Of a stretch of 5,213 nt of DNA, positions 1 through 5,213 are shown piece by piece. Each line of letters opens with the position of its first letter. Position 1 is the first letter of the stretch. Position numbers and translations under genes: made by a program. Under the pieces are notes generated by a model. That model had not been told where the DNA came from and did no database searches. It saw only the letters and a list, made by a program, of their open reading frames with translations. The stretch covers positions 1 through 5,213 of the forward strand of contig BEIM01000287.1 of NCBI GenBank assembly GCA_002898995.1, read 5' to 3'. The stretch comes from a bacterium HR36 (GTDB taxonomy: Bacteria; Planctomycetota; Planctomycetia; Gemmatales; HRBIN36).

Positions 1-204
1 CTCGACCTCGACACCGTATATAACGAGAAAGCTGATGAGCTGATGGAACAGCACGGCGTGCGGATCGTGGTCGATCGCAAGAGTCTGCCGTACGTAGACG
101 GAGCAACGATTGATTTCATTAACGAGCTCAATCGCCGTGGTTTCCATGTGCAGAATCCGAACGCCCGCACTACTTGTGGCTGTGGCAGCAGTTTCAGCAT
201 GTAG
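1..204 (+). CDS. A-type iron-sulfur cluster carrier (IscA/ErpA/HesB family), C-terminal part
   Basis: The first 67 codons visible, open from base 1 and ending in TAG, match the C-terminal two thirds of the IscA/ErpA/SufA family, which is usually about 105-120 residues, so the N-terminus lies outside the window. The diagnostic ending is present: a G-F-x-V-x-N-P-N-A stretch at visible residues 47-55 followed by C-G-C-G-S-S-F at 59-65, which supplies two of the three conserved cysteine ligands (C59 and C61). The third cysteine would be upstream of the window. Family members are cytoplasmic and hold or deliver [2Fe-2S]/[4Fe-4S] clusters to apo-proteins. The sequence cannot separate ErpA from IscA or SufA, so no symbol is given. 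The gene is the last in its transcription unit, because a strong intrinsic terminator begins 46 bases after the stop. Family assignment is firm. Confidence 0.93.
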   Translation, partial: LDLDTVYNEKADELMEQHGVRIVVDRKSLPYVDGATIDFINELNRRGFHVQNPNARTTCGCGSSFSM

Positions 205-250
205 TGTGTAAGCCAGGGCGGTAGCGAATAGCCGCACTCAGTCAAAGCTC

Positions 251-290
251 GCCTTGCGCTGGATGGAAGCGCAAGGCCTTTTTCTTTTTC
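251..290 (+). terminator. Intrinsic terminator after the iron-sulfur carrier gene
   Basis: A perfect 10-bp stem (GCCTTGCGCT at 251-260 with AGCGCAAGGC at 268-277) encloses a 7-base loop and is followed at once by a T-rich run (CTTTTTCTTTTTC, 278-290). This is a textbook Rho-independent terminator for rightward transcription. It separates the iron-sulfur carrier gene from scpB and implies that scpB has a promoter of its own, or depends on readthrough. Confidence 0.9.
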
Positions 291-307
291 CAGAGGCTAT
301 GTAGGCC

Positions 308-1024
308 ATGCGGAGAGAGGTCGGGATGGAGCGTGGATTGGCAGGGCGTACCTCGTTTGTGCTGCCATACCAGACAACATGTCATTTGAGGGACTGGGTT
401 AGTAAGCATGCTGCCAGGCGGCGTCCGCTACGAGAGCCGTGCGGTGATGCGGCAATCGTCGCCGGGCCATTCGCGCGGGATGCGTCGCTAGCATTGGTCG
501 AGGCGGTGCTTTTTATCGCCGACGAGCCGATTACCCCAAAACGTCTGGCCGAGGTGGCGGGCTTGCGAGACGCCGCGGAAGCCCGGCGTGTGGTGCGGCA
601 ATTGCAGAGCCTGTTGGAAGCGGAAGGATCGGCTTTTCAGGTGCAAGCGATCGCAGGTGGTTATCAGCTCACCACCCTGCCGCAATATCGGCCGTGGTTG
701 GCACGGCTGCGTCAGACATACACCGACTTGCGGTTGTCCGCTGCAGCCAAGGAAACGCTGGCGATCATTGCCTACCGTCAGCCGATCACTCGTGCGGAAA
801 TCGAGGCGATCCGGGGTGTGCAATGTGCCGATATGTTGCGACTGCTCATGGAGCGGGGCCTAATTCGGATAGTGGGACGGCAGAATACCCTGGGCCGACC
901 CGTGTTGTATGGCACGACCAGGAAATTCTTGCAATTGCTCGGTCTAAACCGCATCGAAGACCTGCCCCGCGCCGCGGAGTTACGGCAGAGCGGCCATATC
1001 CCGCAGCAAAGTGCGGCGAATTGA
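308..1024 (+). CDS. scpB: Segregation and condensation protein B (ScpB)
   Basis: ScpB is the cytoplasmic winged-helix partner of the kleisin ScpA. A dimer binds ScpA and completes the SMC-ScpAB complex that compacts and segregates the chromosome. Of the 238 residues, the conserved family match starts near residue 60 with S-L-A-L-V-E-A-V-L-F-I-A (first winged helix, about 60-126). The second winged helix (about 143-219) carries the best-known block: an L-A-I-I-A-Y-R-Q-P-I-T-R core (151-162), E-A-I-R-G (166-170), and G-R-P-x-L-Y-G-T-T (196-204), ending near D-L-P (218-220). The first 57 residues are arginine-rich and not family-like. The ATG at 326 (M7) has a better ribosome binding site than the ATG at 308, which lies only 17 bases after a terminator T-run, so the true start may be 326 or later (GTG at 359 and TTG at 386 are in frame). 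scpA is not adjacent. Identity is firm; the start is not. Confidence 0.93.
   Translation: MRREVGMERGLAGRTSFVLPYQTTCHLRDWVSKHAARRRPLREPCGDAAIVAGPFARDASLALVEAVLFIADEPITPKRLAEVAGLRDAAEARRVVRQLQSLLEAEGSAFQVQAIAGGYQLTTLPQYRPWLARLRQTYTDLRLSAAAKETLAIIAYRQPITRAEIEAIRGVQCADMLRLLMERGLIRIVGRQNTLGRPVLYGTTRKFLQLLGLNRIEDLPRAAELRQSGHIPQQSAAN
312..320 (+). promoter_or_regulatory. Candidate ribosome binding site favouring the scpB start at 326
   Basis: The purine run GGAGAGAGG ends 5 bases before the in-frame ATG at 326. The only candidate for the ATG at 308 is AGAGG at 292-296, which sits 11 bases away. The spacing favours 326, which would shorten ScpB by six residues. Confidence 0.4.
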
Positions 1025-1130
1025 TTTTCAAGACTGCTGCCCCCGTCGCGAATACCATCTGGGACGTTTTATCGTGTCTCCGTAACATCTGCTTTGCAGC
1101 GACTTTCCCAATCGCAAACCTTGTCGGTAG

Positions 1131-1158
1131 CTGAACAAAGCTGCTTTTGGCATACAAT
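1131..1158 (+). promoter_or_regulatory. Weak promoter candidate for the DUF4038 gene
   Basis: TACAAT at 1153-1158 matches the sigma-70 -10 consensus at five of six bases and lies 29 bases before the start codon at 1188. The best -35 at suitable spacing is CTGAAC (1131-1136, 16-base spacer), which matches only three of six. The same -10 hexamer occurs in the better promoter before the riboswitch. Transcription by readthrough from scpB is possible, since no terminator is visible in 1025-1130. Confidence 0.3.
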
Positions 1159-1175
1159 CAAGGGAGCGTAGCATC

Positions 1176-1182
1176 AGGAGGT
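1176..1182 (+). promoter_or_regulatory. Strong Shine-Dalgarno sequence of the DUF4038 gene
   Basis: AGGAGGT is complementary to the 3' end of 16S rRNA and sits 5 bases before the ATG at 1188. It fixes that start codon and argues against the internal methionines M25 and M34. Confidence 0.85.
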
Positions 1183-1187
1183 TATAA

Positions 1188-2870
1188 ATGGGCGTGCTCT
1201 GGGGAACTGGGCGGACTCTGTACTGGCACACCACCTGGCCGCTGGTGCCACTGGTTGTTATGGGGATCGCCGAATGCTGGAACGTGATGGCCAGGCCAGG
1301 CAAAGATGAGCCAATAGCGGAAGTTGCGCGCTGGGGGGTTTACGAAGCGGTACTGAAAGCCCGGCGAGAGTTCGCGGAGCCGGTCTGGGATGTCCGCGTT
1401 GAGGTTATCTTCGTTGCCCCGTCTGGCAAAAAGCAGATTCGGGAGGCGTTTTGGGATGGTGGAGGCACCTGGCGAGTTCGTTTCAGCCCCGACGAAATTG
1501 GCACTTGGCATTGGAACACCGAGGCTAAACCAGAAGATTCGGGGCTGCACCAGCTACGCGGCAACTTTCGCGTGCGGGAGTACACGGGCGATAATCCGCT
1601 CTATCGGCACGGCCCATTACGGGTGGCCAACAATGGTACGTATCTCGAACATGTGGACGGCAGACCCTTTTTCTGGCTGGCAGACACCGCGTGGAATGGC
1701 GTGCTGAAAGCAACACTTGAGGATTGGGAACGATACCTGATGGTTCGGCACAAGCAGGGCTTCACAGCTATTCAGTTTGTATCCACGCAGTGGCGAGGCG
1801 GGGACAAATCCCTGCAGCAGCACGTGTTCTCGCGGCCCGGAAAGTTGCGAGTCCATCCCGAAACGCTGAGCAAGTTGGACAGAAAGATCGCAAGGATCAA
1901 TGAGTACCACCTGGTGGCCGTCCCAGTGCTCCTGTGGGCGTTGTTGCCAAGCGACCCGGGCGAAGCACTTCCTGAAGCAGAGGCACAACGGTTGTGCGAA
2001 TATCTGATGGCCCGCTGGGGTGCTTATCAGGTAGTATGGCTATTGGGCGGCGATGGGGCGTATCGGGACACGGAGCGCTGGAAACGGCTGGGGAGAAACC
2101 TGTTCGTGCAGCGTCCTCGCGATCGGTTGGTCAGTTTGCATCCGTCGGGGCAAAACTGGGTGTGGGACCGCTTTCGCGATGAGCCGTGGGTAGATTTCCT
2201 CGGCTATCAGTCGGGGCACGGGGATAATGAGGCCCACTTGCGTTGGCTGGTGCAGGGGCCACCAGCACGATCCTGGAAACACCAGCCGCCCAAGCCGATC
2301 CTCAACTTGGAGCCACACTACGAAACCCACCCTGCTTATCACAGTCGCAAACCGTTCGAGGCGTATCATGTGCGCCGTGCGGCCTACTGGTCATTATTAG
2401 TCACGCCGCCGGCAGGTGTGACCTACGGGCACAATGCCATCTGGCCCTGGCTTGACCGGCCGGGTCGTGCTGAGGGGCACGAAGGTTTGGGAGAAATCCC
2501 CGCTTGGCCAGCAGGCCTGGAGACGGAGGGGATTAGCAACCTGAGGCTACTCAGACAGTTTTTTTCCAGTGGGCCGTGGCCGAAACTGCGGCCGGCTCAA
2601 GAATTGCTCCTCGAGCAACCAAGCAGAAACGACGCCACGCGGTTCATCACGTTGGCGGCCACGCCCGAGCGCACCTGGCTGGTAGCCTACCTGCCCCGTG
2701 GTGGAACCTGCCGCTTGCGCCGCGACGCGTTGCCGAACCCAGCCTCTATGCAATGGTTTGACCCTCGCACTGGTGAAAAACAAGTCGCCCGACCAGAACT
2801 GAATGACCAGGAGGCCCGTTTCTCTGCCCCTGATGATCGGGATTGGGTACTCGATATTCGAAGCGAATAA
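1188..2870 (+). CDS. GH140/apiosidase-like glycoside hydrolase (DUF5060 - DUF4038 - collagen-binding-like C-terminal domain)
   Basis: The 560-residue protein has a three-part layout. Residues 43-135 resemble DUF5060, a beta-sandwich (G-V-Y-E-A-V-L at 50-56, F-W-D-G-G-G-T-W at 88-95). Residues about 145-450 form the DUF4038 TIM barrel, and 454-559 resemble the 'putative collagen-binding' C-terminal domain (W-F-D-P-R-T-G at 523-529, D-W-V-L-D-I at 552-557). Barrel strands can be followed from F-F-W-L-A-D-T-A-W (161-169) to G-V-T-Y-G-H-N (410-416). D289 ends strand 4 (W-L-L-G-G-D) and E375 ends strand 7 (L-N-L-E-P), the positions of the acid/base and nucleophile in clan GH-A barrels, so I infer an active retaining glycosidase. 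Characterised GH140 members cleave apiose from pectic rhamnogalacturonan II, but the substrate here is unknown. The N-terminus has R9 and a hydrophobic stretch to about residue 31, an atypical signal; C30 lacks a good lipobox. Export is likely but unproven. No polysaccharide-utilisation genes flank it. Confidence 0.85.
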   Translation: MGVLWGTGRTLYWHTTWPLVPLVVMGIAECWNVMARPGKDEPIAEVARWGVYEAVLKARREFAEPVWDVRVEVIFVAPSGKKQIREAFWDGGGTWRVRFSPDEIGTWHWNTEAKPEDSGLHQLRGNFRVREYTGDNPLYRHGPLRVANNGTYLEHVDGRPFFWLADTAWNGVLKATLEDWERYLMVRHKQGFTAIQFVSTQWRGGDKSLQQHVFSRPGKLRVHPETLSKLDRKIARINEYHLVAVPVLLWALLPSDPGEALPEAEAQRLCEYLMARWGAYQVVWLLGGDGAYRDTERWKRLGRNLFVQRPRDRLVSLHPSGQNWVWDRFRDEPWVDFLGYQSGHGDNEAHLRWLVQGPPARSWKHQPPKPILNLEPHYETHPAYHSRKPFEAYHVRRAAYWSLLVTPPAGVTYGHNAIWPWLDRPGRAEGHEGLGEIPAWPAGLETEGISNLRLLRQFFSSGPWPKLRPAQELLLEQPSRNDATRFITLAATPERTWLVAYLPRGGTCRLRRDALPNPASMQWFDPRTGEKQVARPELNDQEARFSAPDDRDWVLDIRSE

Positions 2871-2904
2871 TACCCTTGCCGCAGACGGGCTACGCTACGA
2901 CTCG

Positions 2905-2920
2905 CAAGGAATTATCCTTG
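2905..2920 (+). other. Short perfect hairpin between the DUF4038 and Tsr3-like genes
   Basis: CAAGGA (2905-2910) pairs with TCCTTG (2915-2920) around an ATTA loop. The stem is only 6 bp and no T-run follows, so it is not a convincing intrinsic terminator. It may be a weak mRNA structure in the leader of the downstream gene, or chance. Confidence 0.25.
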
Positions 2921-2951
2921 GATTAGTATTGCCAACAGCTATCTCAACGCA

Positions 2952-3485
2952 ATGGCAGATAAACGAGTTGTTGTAATTCCTGAGCAAGCGGCTGCTAGTG
3001 TTGCCCAAACCGCAACGGTCAGGCTGGTGGATAACCTCCGCGCTTATCCGCCCACGATGATTGTGCGGCACCCAAAAGAACGCGTGGAAAAATGCAGTAT
3101 CTGGCCGTTGCGTGGCCGAGCGGATCTGATTTTCGTCACCTGGCCGGTGCGGTCGGCCCTGGATCTGAGTCAATACATTCGGCTCGACCCTGAAGGCCCC
3201 GCCCTGACGGTAGCGGACGCGGATCGGGGCGTGCTTATTCTGGACGGCAGCTGGCGGTGGGCGCGGCGAATGACACGGGATTTCCTGCATGTGCCGCCAC
3301 GGTCCCTGCAGGGCTATCGCACAGCCTATCCGCGGATTTCGAAACTTTTTGTCGATCCCGAGCAAGGCTTAGCAAGTGTGGAAGCGCTGTACATTGCTTA
3401 CAAAATCCTGGGTCGGCCAACCGAAGGTCTGCTGGATCACTACCGTTGGCGCGTCGAGTTCTTGCGACTCAATGGGTGGCAGTGA
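2952..3485 (+). CDS. Tsr3/DTW (TDD) superfamily protein, putative SAM-dependent aminocarboxypropyltransferase acting on RNA
   Basis: The 177-residue product fits the superfamily that joins eukaryotic/archaeal Tsr3 (DUF367, adds the 3-amino-3-carboxypropyl group of SAM to small-subunit rRNA) and the DTW-domain tRNA enzymes (TapT, DTWD1/2). Visible landmarks are R-H-P-K-E-R-V-E-K-C-S (39-49), L-x-G-R (53-56), the core L-D-G-S-W (97-101; Tsr3 has D-C-S-W and DTW proteins D-G-T-W), R-S-L-x-G-Y (117-122), A-S-V-E-A-L (141-146; Tsr3 L-S-x-V-E-A) and a C-terminal W-R-V-E-F-L-R-L-N (166-174) that recalls the Tsr3 ending. The four zinc cysteines typical of many DTW proteins are absent. No membrane segment or signal is visible, so it should be cytoplasmic. 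The ATG at 2952 lacks a Shine-Dalgarno; M36 just before the conserved block is an alternative start. Superfamily membership is fairly secure; reaction and RNA target are inferred. Confidence 0.75.
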   Translation: MADKRVVVIPEQAAASVAQTATVRLVDNLRAYPPTMIVRHPKERVEKCSIWPLRGRADLIFVTWPVRSALDLSQYIRLDPEGPALTVADADRGVLILDGSWRWARRMTRDFLHVPPRSLQGYRTAYPRISKLFVDPEQGLASVEALYIAYKILGRPTEGLLDHYRWRVEFLRLNGWQ

Positions 3486-3503
3486 AAAATCACGGTCGCC
3501 TCC

Positions 3504-3532
3504 TTGCCTGACGCACGCTGCCGTTCTACAAT
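3504..3532 (+). promoter_or_regulatory. Probable sigma-70-type promoter of the riboswitch-thrC transcript
   Basis: TTGCCT (3504-3509, four of six to TTGACA) and TACAAT (3527-3532, five of six to TATAAT) are separated by exactly 17 bases. The predicted transcription start near 3539 leaves about 50 bases before riboswitch helix P1. It begins 18 bases after the stop of the Tsr3-like gene and has no rival between there and the aptamer. Confidence 0.6.
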
Positions 3533-3589
3533 CGAAGGAAAAGTGTCGGACCAGTCGCGTGTGCCATGCTCTTTGAGGGAGCTTAGCCA

Positions 3590-3710
3590 ACGCGTCTTAT
3601 CCAGAGTGGCGGAGGGAACGGGCCCTGTGAAGCCACAGCAACCGGCCGAGTGATTCGGCGTCAGGTGCTAATTCCCGCCCGGCTGGCGAACCGGGAGAGA
3701 TGAGATGCGT
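3590..3710 (+). promoter_or_regulatory. SAM-I (S-box) riboswitch aptamer upstream of thrC
   Basis: The S-box core is present in order: CTTATCCAGAG (3596-3606), GGAGGGA (3611-3617), GGGCCCTGTGAAGCC (3620-3634), GCAACC (3638-3643), AGGTGCTAATTCC (3663-3675) and GAGATGAG (3697-3704). The four-helix fold can be drawn. P1 pairs 3590-3601 with 3699-3710, 12 bp including two G-U pairs. P2 pairs GTGGC (3606-3610) with GCCAC (3632-3636), with an inner GGG/CCC (3614-3616/3623-3625) across the kink-turn region. P3 pairs GCCGA (3645-3649) with TCGGC (3655-3659). P4 pairs CCCGG (3678-3682) with CCGGG (3691-3695). This family binds S-adenosylmethionine and normally switches off methionine, cysteine or SAM genes when SAM is abundant. 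The first recognisable gene downstream is thrC. P4 just before the 3' strand of P1 favours SAM-I over SAM-IV. Confidence 0.95.
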
Positions 3711-3735
3711 AAGCCTGATACTTGCGCCTCTTCTC
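3697..3735 (+). promoter_or_regulatory. Antiterminator of the SAM riboswitch
   Basis: GCGTAAG (3707-3713) pairs with CTTGCGC (3721-3727), 7 bp with one G-U, around a 7-base loop. After a 2-base bulge, GAG (3702-3704) pairs with CTC (3728-3730), and past a T-T mismatch GAGA (3697-3700) pairs with TCTC (3732-3735). This helix uses the 3' strand of P1 and the left arm of the terminator, so it excludes both. It should form when SAM is scarce and allow transcription into thrC. The pairing was drawn by hand, not computed. Confidence 0.75.
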
Positions 3736-3761
3736 GTATCCCGGGGAGAGGCTGTTTTTTT
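3726..3761 (+). terminator. SAM-responsive intrinsic terminator (riboswitch expression platform)
   Basis: GCCTCTTCTC (3726-3735) pairs with GGGGAGAGGC (3743-3752) as a 10-bp stem with two G-U pairs and a 7-base loop, followed after TG by seven T residues (3755-3761). It starts 15 bases after aptamer helix P1. With P1 held together by bound SAM, the left arm is free to form this hairpin and stop transcription, making the element a genetic OFF switch. Confidence 0.92.
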
Positions 3762-3926
3762 ACCAGAAACGGCTGACGCAGTCCCCTCGAGTTCGCAAGT
3801 CGGGTTGGGCACTTTTTCCCGGCTCTTCCTCGCGCGGAGAGGTATGCAGCCTACGCGGGAACTCCAGACGCTGAGCCACGTGGGCGCGCCAACTACAAAC
3901 ACCACCTAGCCCCGCGAGTCTACCTT
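3762..3926 (+). other. Post-attenuator leader of thrC
   Basis: About 165 transcribed bases lie between the attenuator T-run and the thrC ribosome binding site. I see no convincing gene here. One hairpin can be drawn: CTCT (3823-3826), a bulged T and CC (3828-3829), against GGAGAG (3836-3841). It echoes the sequence of the attenuator stem but has no T-run after it. An 8-base palindrome CCACGTGG lies at 3876-3883. Neither has an assigned role. Confidence 0.4.
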
Positions 3927-3931
3927 GGGAG
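3927..3931 (+). promoter_or_regulatory. Ribosome binding site of thrC
   Basis: GGGAG ends 7 bases before the GTG at 3939. It sets the start at that GTG, which gives a protein beginning just before the conserved CxxC motif. Confidence 0.65.
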
Positions 3932-3938
3932 AAAAACC

Positions 3939-5213
3939 GTGAGGACAACCCTCGTACGTGGCTTGAAATGTCGGCTGTGCGGCAAGAGCTATCCGCAGCA
4001 ACCGATTAACTTCTGCACCGATGATTTCGGTCCGCTGGAAGTCGAGTACGACTACGAGGCCATCGCTCGCCGAGTACGTCGGCAGGATGTGGAGGGGCGA
4101 GCTTTTACCATGTGGCGATACCGCGAACTGCTGCCGCTCGACGACGAGCCAACAGTAGGGCGGTTTGTCGGAGGTACGCCTTTATTGCCGGCGCCGCGAC
4201 TCGCTGAAGTCCTAGGGGTGCAGCGGTTGTGGATCAAGAACGATGCGGTCAATTTTCCCACGCTTTCTTTCAAGGATCGCGTGGTGGCTGTTGCGTTGAG
4301 CAAGGCGCGCGAATTCGGGTTCGATACCGTCGGCTGTGCCAGCACGGGAAACTTAGCCAACAGCGTTGCCGCCAACGCCGCGGCTGCGGGCATGATTGCC
4401 TACATTCTCGTCCCAGCAGAGATTGAGCAAGCCAAGATCATCGGCACCACGGTTTATGGCGCACGTTTGGTTCGTGTTCAGGGGACTTACGACCAGGTCA
4501 ACCGCCTGTGTACACAGATTGCCTTCAAATATGGCTGGGGCCTGGTCAATATCAACCTGCGGCCGTTTTATGCGGAAGGTTCCAAGTCGCTGGGATACGA
4601 AATCGCAGAGCAACTCGGTTGGCGACTGCCTCAGCATGTGGTCGTGCCCATGGCAGGCGGCAGTTTGATTGGAAAGGTGCATAAGGCGTTTCAGGAATTG
4701 CAGCAATTAGGCTGGGTGGCGCCGCAGAAGTATTGTGTACATGGTGCCCAGGCCAGCGGCTGCGCTCCGATTAGCACTGCGGTAAAAAATGGCTGGGACA
4801 CTCACAAGCCGGTCAAGACGCCCCAAACGATTGCTCGCTCGTTGGCCATCGGTGATCCGGCGGACGGATACTTTGCCATCCGTGTGATCCGGGAAACGGG
4901 AGGCTGGGCGGAGGACGCCTCGGACCAGGAGATTGCCGAGGCCATGGCTCTGCTCGCCGAAGCGGAGGGCGTGTTTGCCGAAACTGCCGGCGGGGTTACT
5001 CTGGCCGTGGCCCGCAAGCTAATCAAACAGGGCCTCATTCCGCGAGATGAAGAGGTAGTGCTGTGCATTACGGGTAACGGTCTGAAGACCCAGGAGGCAC
5101 TTAACGGTGTTATTGAGGAAGCGCCCATCATCGCGCCCCGCCTGGAAGAGTTCGAGCGCCTCTTGAGTAGGACGCCTGCCAGCACGCCGCAACCAGCGCC
5201 CGAAAAACAGCTC
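3939..5213 (+). CDS. thrC: Threonine synthase, partial at the window's right edge
   Basis: This pyridoxal-phosphate enzyme converts O-phospho-L-homoserine and water to threonine and phosphate, the last step of threonine synthesis, in the cytoplasm. From the GTG, 425 codons are open with no stop. An N-terminal zinc-ribbon-like element has C11-x2-C14 and C26, but the expected fourth cysteine position is aspartate (C-T-D-D, 26-29). G-G-T-P-L-L (78-83), the PLP lysine K112 in L-S-F-K-D-R, the S-T-G-N phosphate loop (135-138), A-G-G-S (239-242), E-T-A-G-G-V-T (348-354) and T-G-N-G-L-K-T (378-384) follow the family in order. The catalytic domain is essentially complete by about residue 400; the visible end is a proline-rich tail, probably disordered. 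The gene is preceded by its own promoter and a SAM-I attenuator, so transcription should fall when SAM is high. A related fold-type II PLP enzyme with another nucleophile cannot be excluded. Confidence 0.9.
   Translation, partial: MRTTLVRGLKCRLCGKSYPQQPINFCTDDFGPLEVEYDYEAIARRVRRQDVEGRAFTMWRYRELLPLDDEPTVGRFVGGTPLLPAPRLAEVLGVQRLWIKNDAVNFPTLSFKDRVVAVALSKAREFGFDTVGCASTGNLANSVAANAAAAGMIAYILVPAEIEQAKIIGTTVYGARLVRVQGTYDQVNRLCTQIAFKYGWGLVNINLRPFYAEGSKSLGYEIAEQLGWRLPQHVVVPMAGGSLIGKVHKAFQELQQLGWVAPQKYCVHGAQASGCAPISTAVKNGWDTHKPVKTPQTIARSLAIGDPADGYFAIRVIRETGGWAEDASDQEIAEAMALLAEAEGVFAETAGGVTLAVARKLIKQGLIPRDEEVVLCITGNGLKTQEALNGVIEEAPIIAPRLEEFERLLSRTPASTPQPAPEKQL

Noticed and set aside
1025..1130. Search for an scpB terminator
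   Set aside because: Only short interrupted stems without T-runs were found, so no terminator is called.
694..1134. 146-codon plus-strand frame overlapping scpB
   Set aside because: It overlaps the conserved second winged helix of ScpB in another frame, and its product resembles no family I recognise.
2905..2920. Hairpin considered as a terminator of the DUF4038 gene
   Set aside because: The stem is 6 bp and no T-run follows. It is listed only as a weak structure.
3876..3883. Palindrome CCACGTGG as an operator
   Set aside because: A single 8-base palindrome in GC-rich DNA is expected by chance, lies well downstream of the predicted promoter, and has no second copy nearby.
3700..3909. 69-residue open frame between the riboswitch and thrC, considered as a leader peptide or small gene
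   Set aside because: It starts inside riboswitch helix P1, runs through the terminator hairpin and T-run, has no Shine-Dalgarno and no family-like features. The RNA structure explains the segment better.
4802..5185. Long minus-strand open frame (127 codons) opposite thrC
   Set aside because: It lies fully within well-conserved thrC coding sequence, is serine/arginine-rich low-complexity in composition, and shows no recognisable domain. It is a shadow of GC-rich codon use.

Overview
The window is a chromosomal stretch with all recognisable genes on the + strand. It carries the end of an A-type iron-sulfur carrier gene, scpB, a large GH140/apiosidase-like (DUF5060-DUF4038) glycosidase, a small Tsr3/DTW-superfamily RNA-modification protein, and the start of a threonine synthase gene that runs off the right edge. 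The gene mix (DUF4038 hydrolase, bacterial Tsr3-like protein, AGGAGG-type ribosome binding sites, fairly high GC) would fit a Planctomycetota bacterium. That placement is an inference from protein style, not something the sequence proves.

Layout: bases 1-204 hold the iron-sulfur carrier C-terminus, closed by a strong intrinsic terminator at 251-290. scpB (308-1024, start uncertain) follows without its usual partner scpA. A 163-base gap holds a weak promoter candidate and a clear Shine-Dalgarno for the glycosidase-like gene (1188-2870). An 81-base gap with a short hairpin precedes the Tsr3-like gene (2952-3485). Bases 205-250 and 1025-1130 show nothing I can name.

The most informative region is the 453-base gap at 3486-3938. 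It contains a well-spaced promoter, a complete SAM-I (S-box) riboswitch aptamer, an antiterminator/terminator pair that can be drawn base by base, a 165-base post-attenuator leader, and the ribosome binding site of thrC. This is a SAM-responsive transcription attenuator directly in front of threonine synthase. High SAM should stop transcription before thrC. That is an unexpected wiring, because threonine synthase competes with methionine synthesis for the homoserine-derived precursor, and it suggests either a shared operon with methionine genes beyond the window or a non-canonical role for this enzyme.

The genes otherwise look like independent transcription units: iron-sulfur assembly, chromosome segregation, carbohydrate degradation, RNA modification, and aspartate-family amino acid synthesis. 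I see no mobile element, CRISPR array, tRNA or rRNA.
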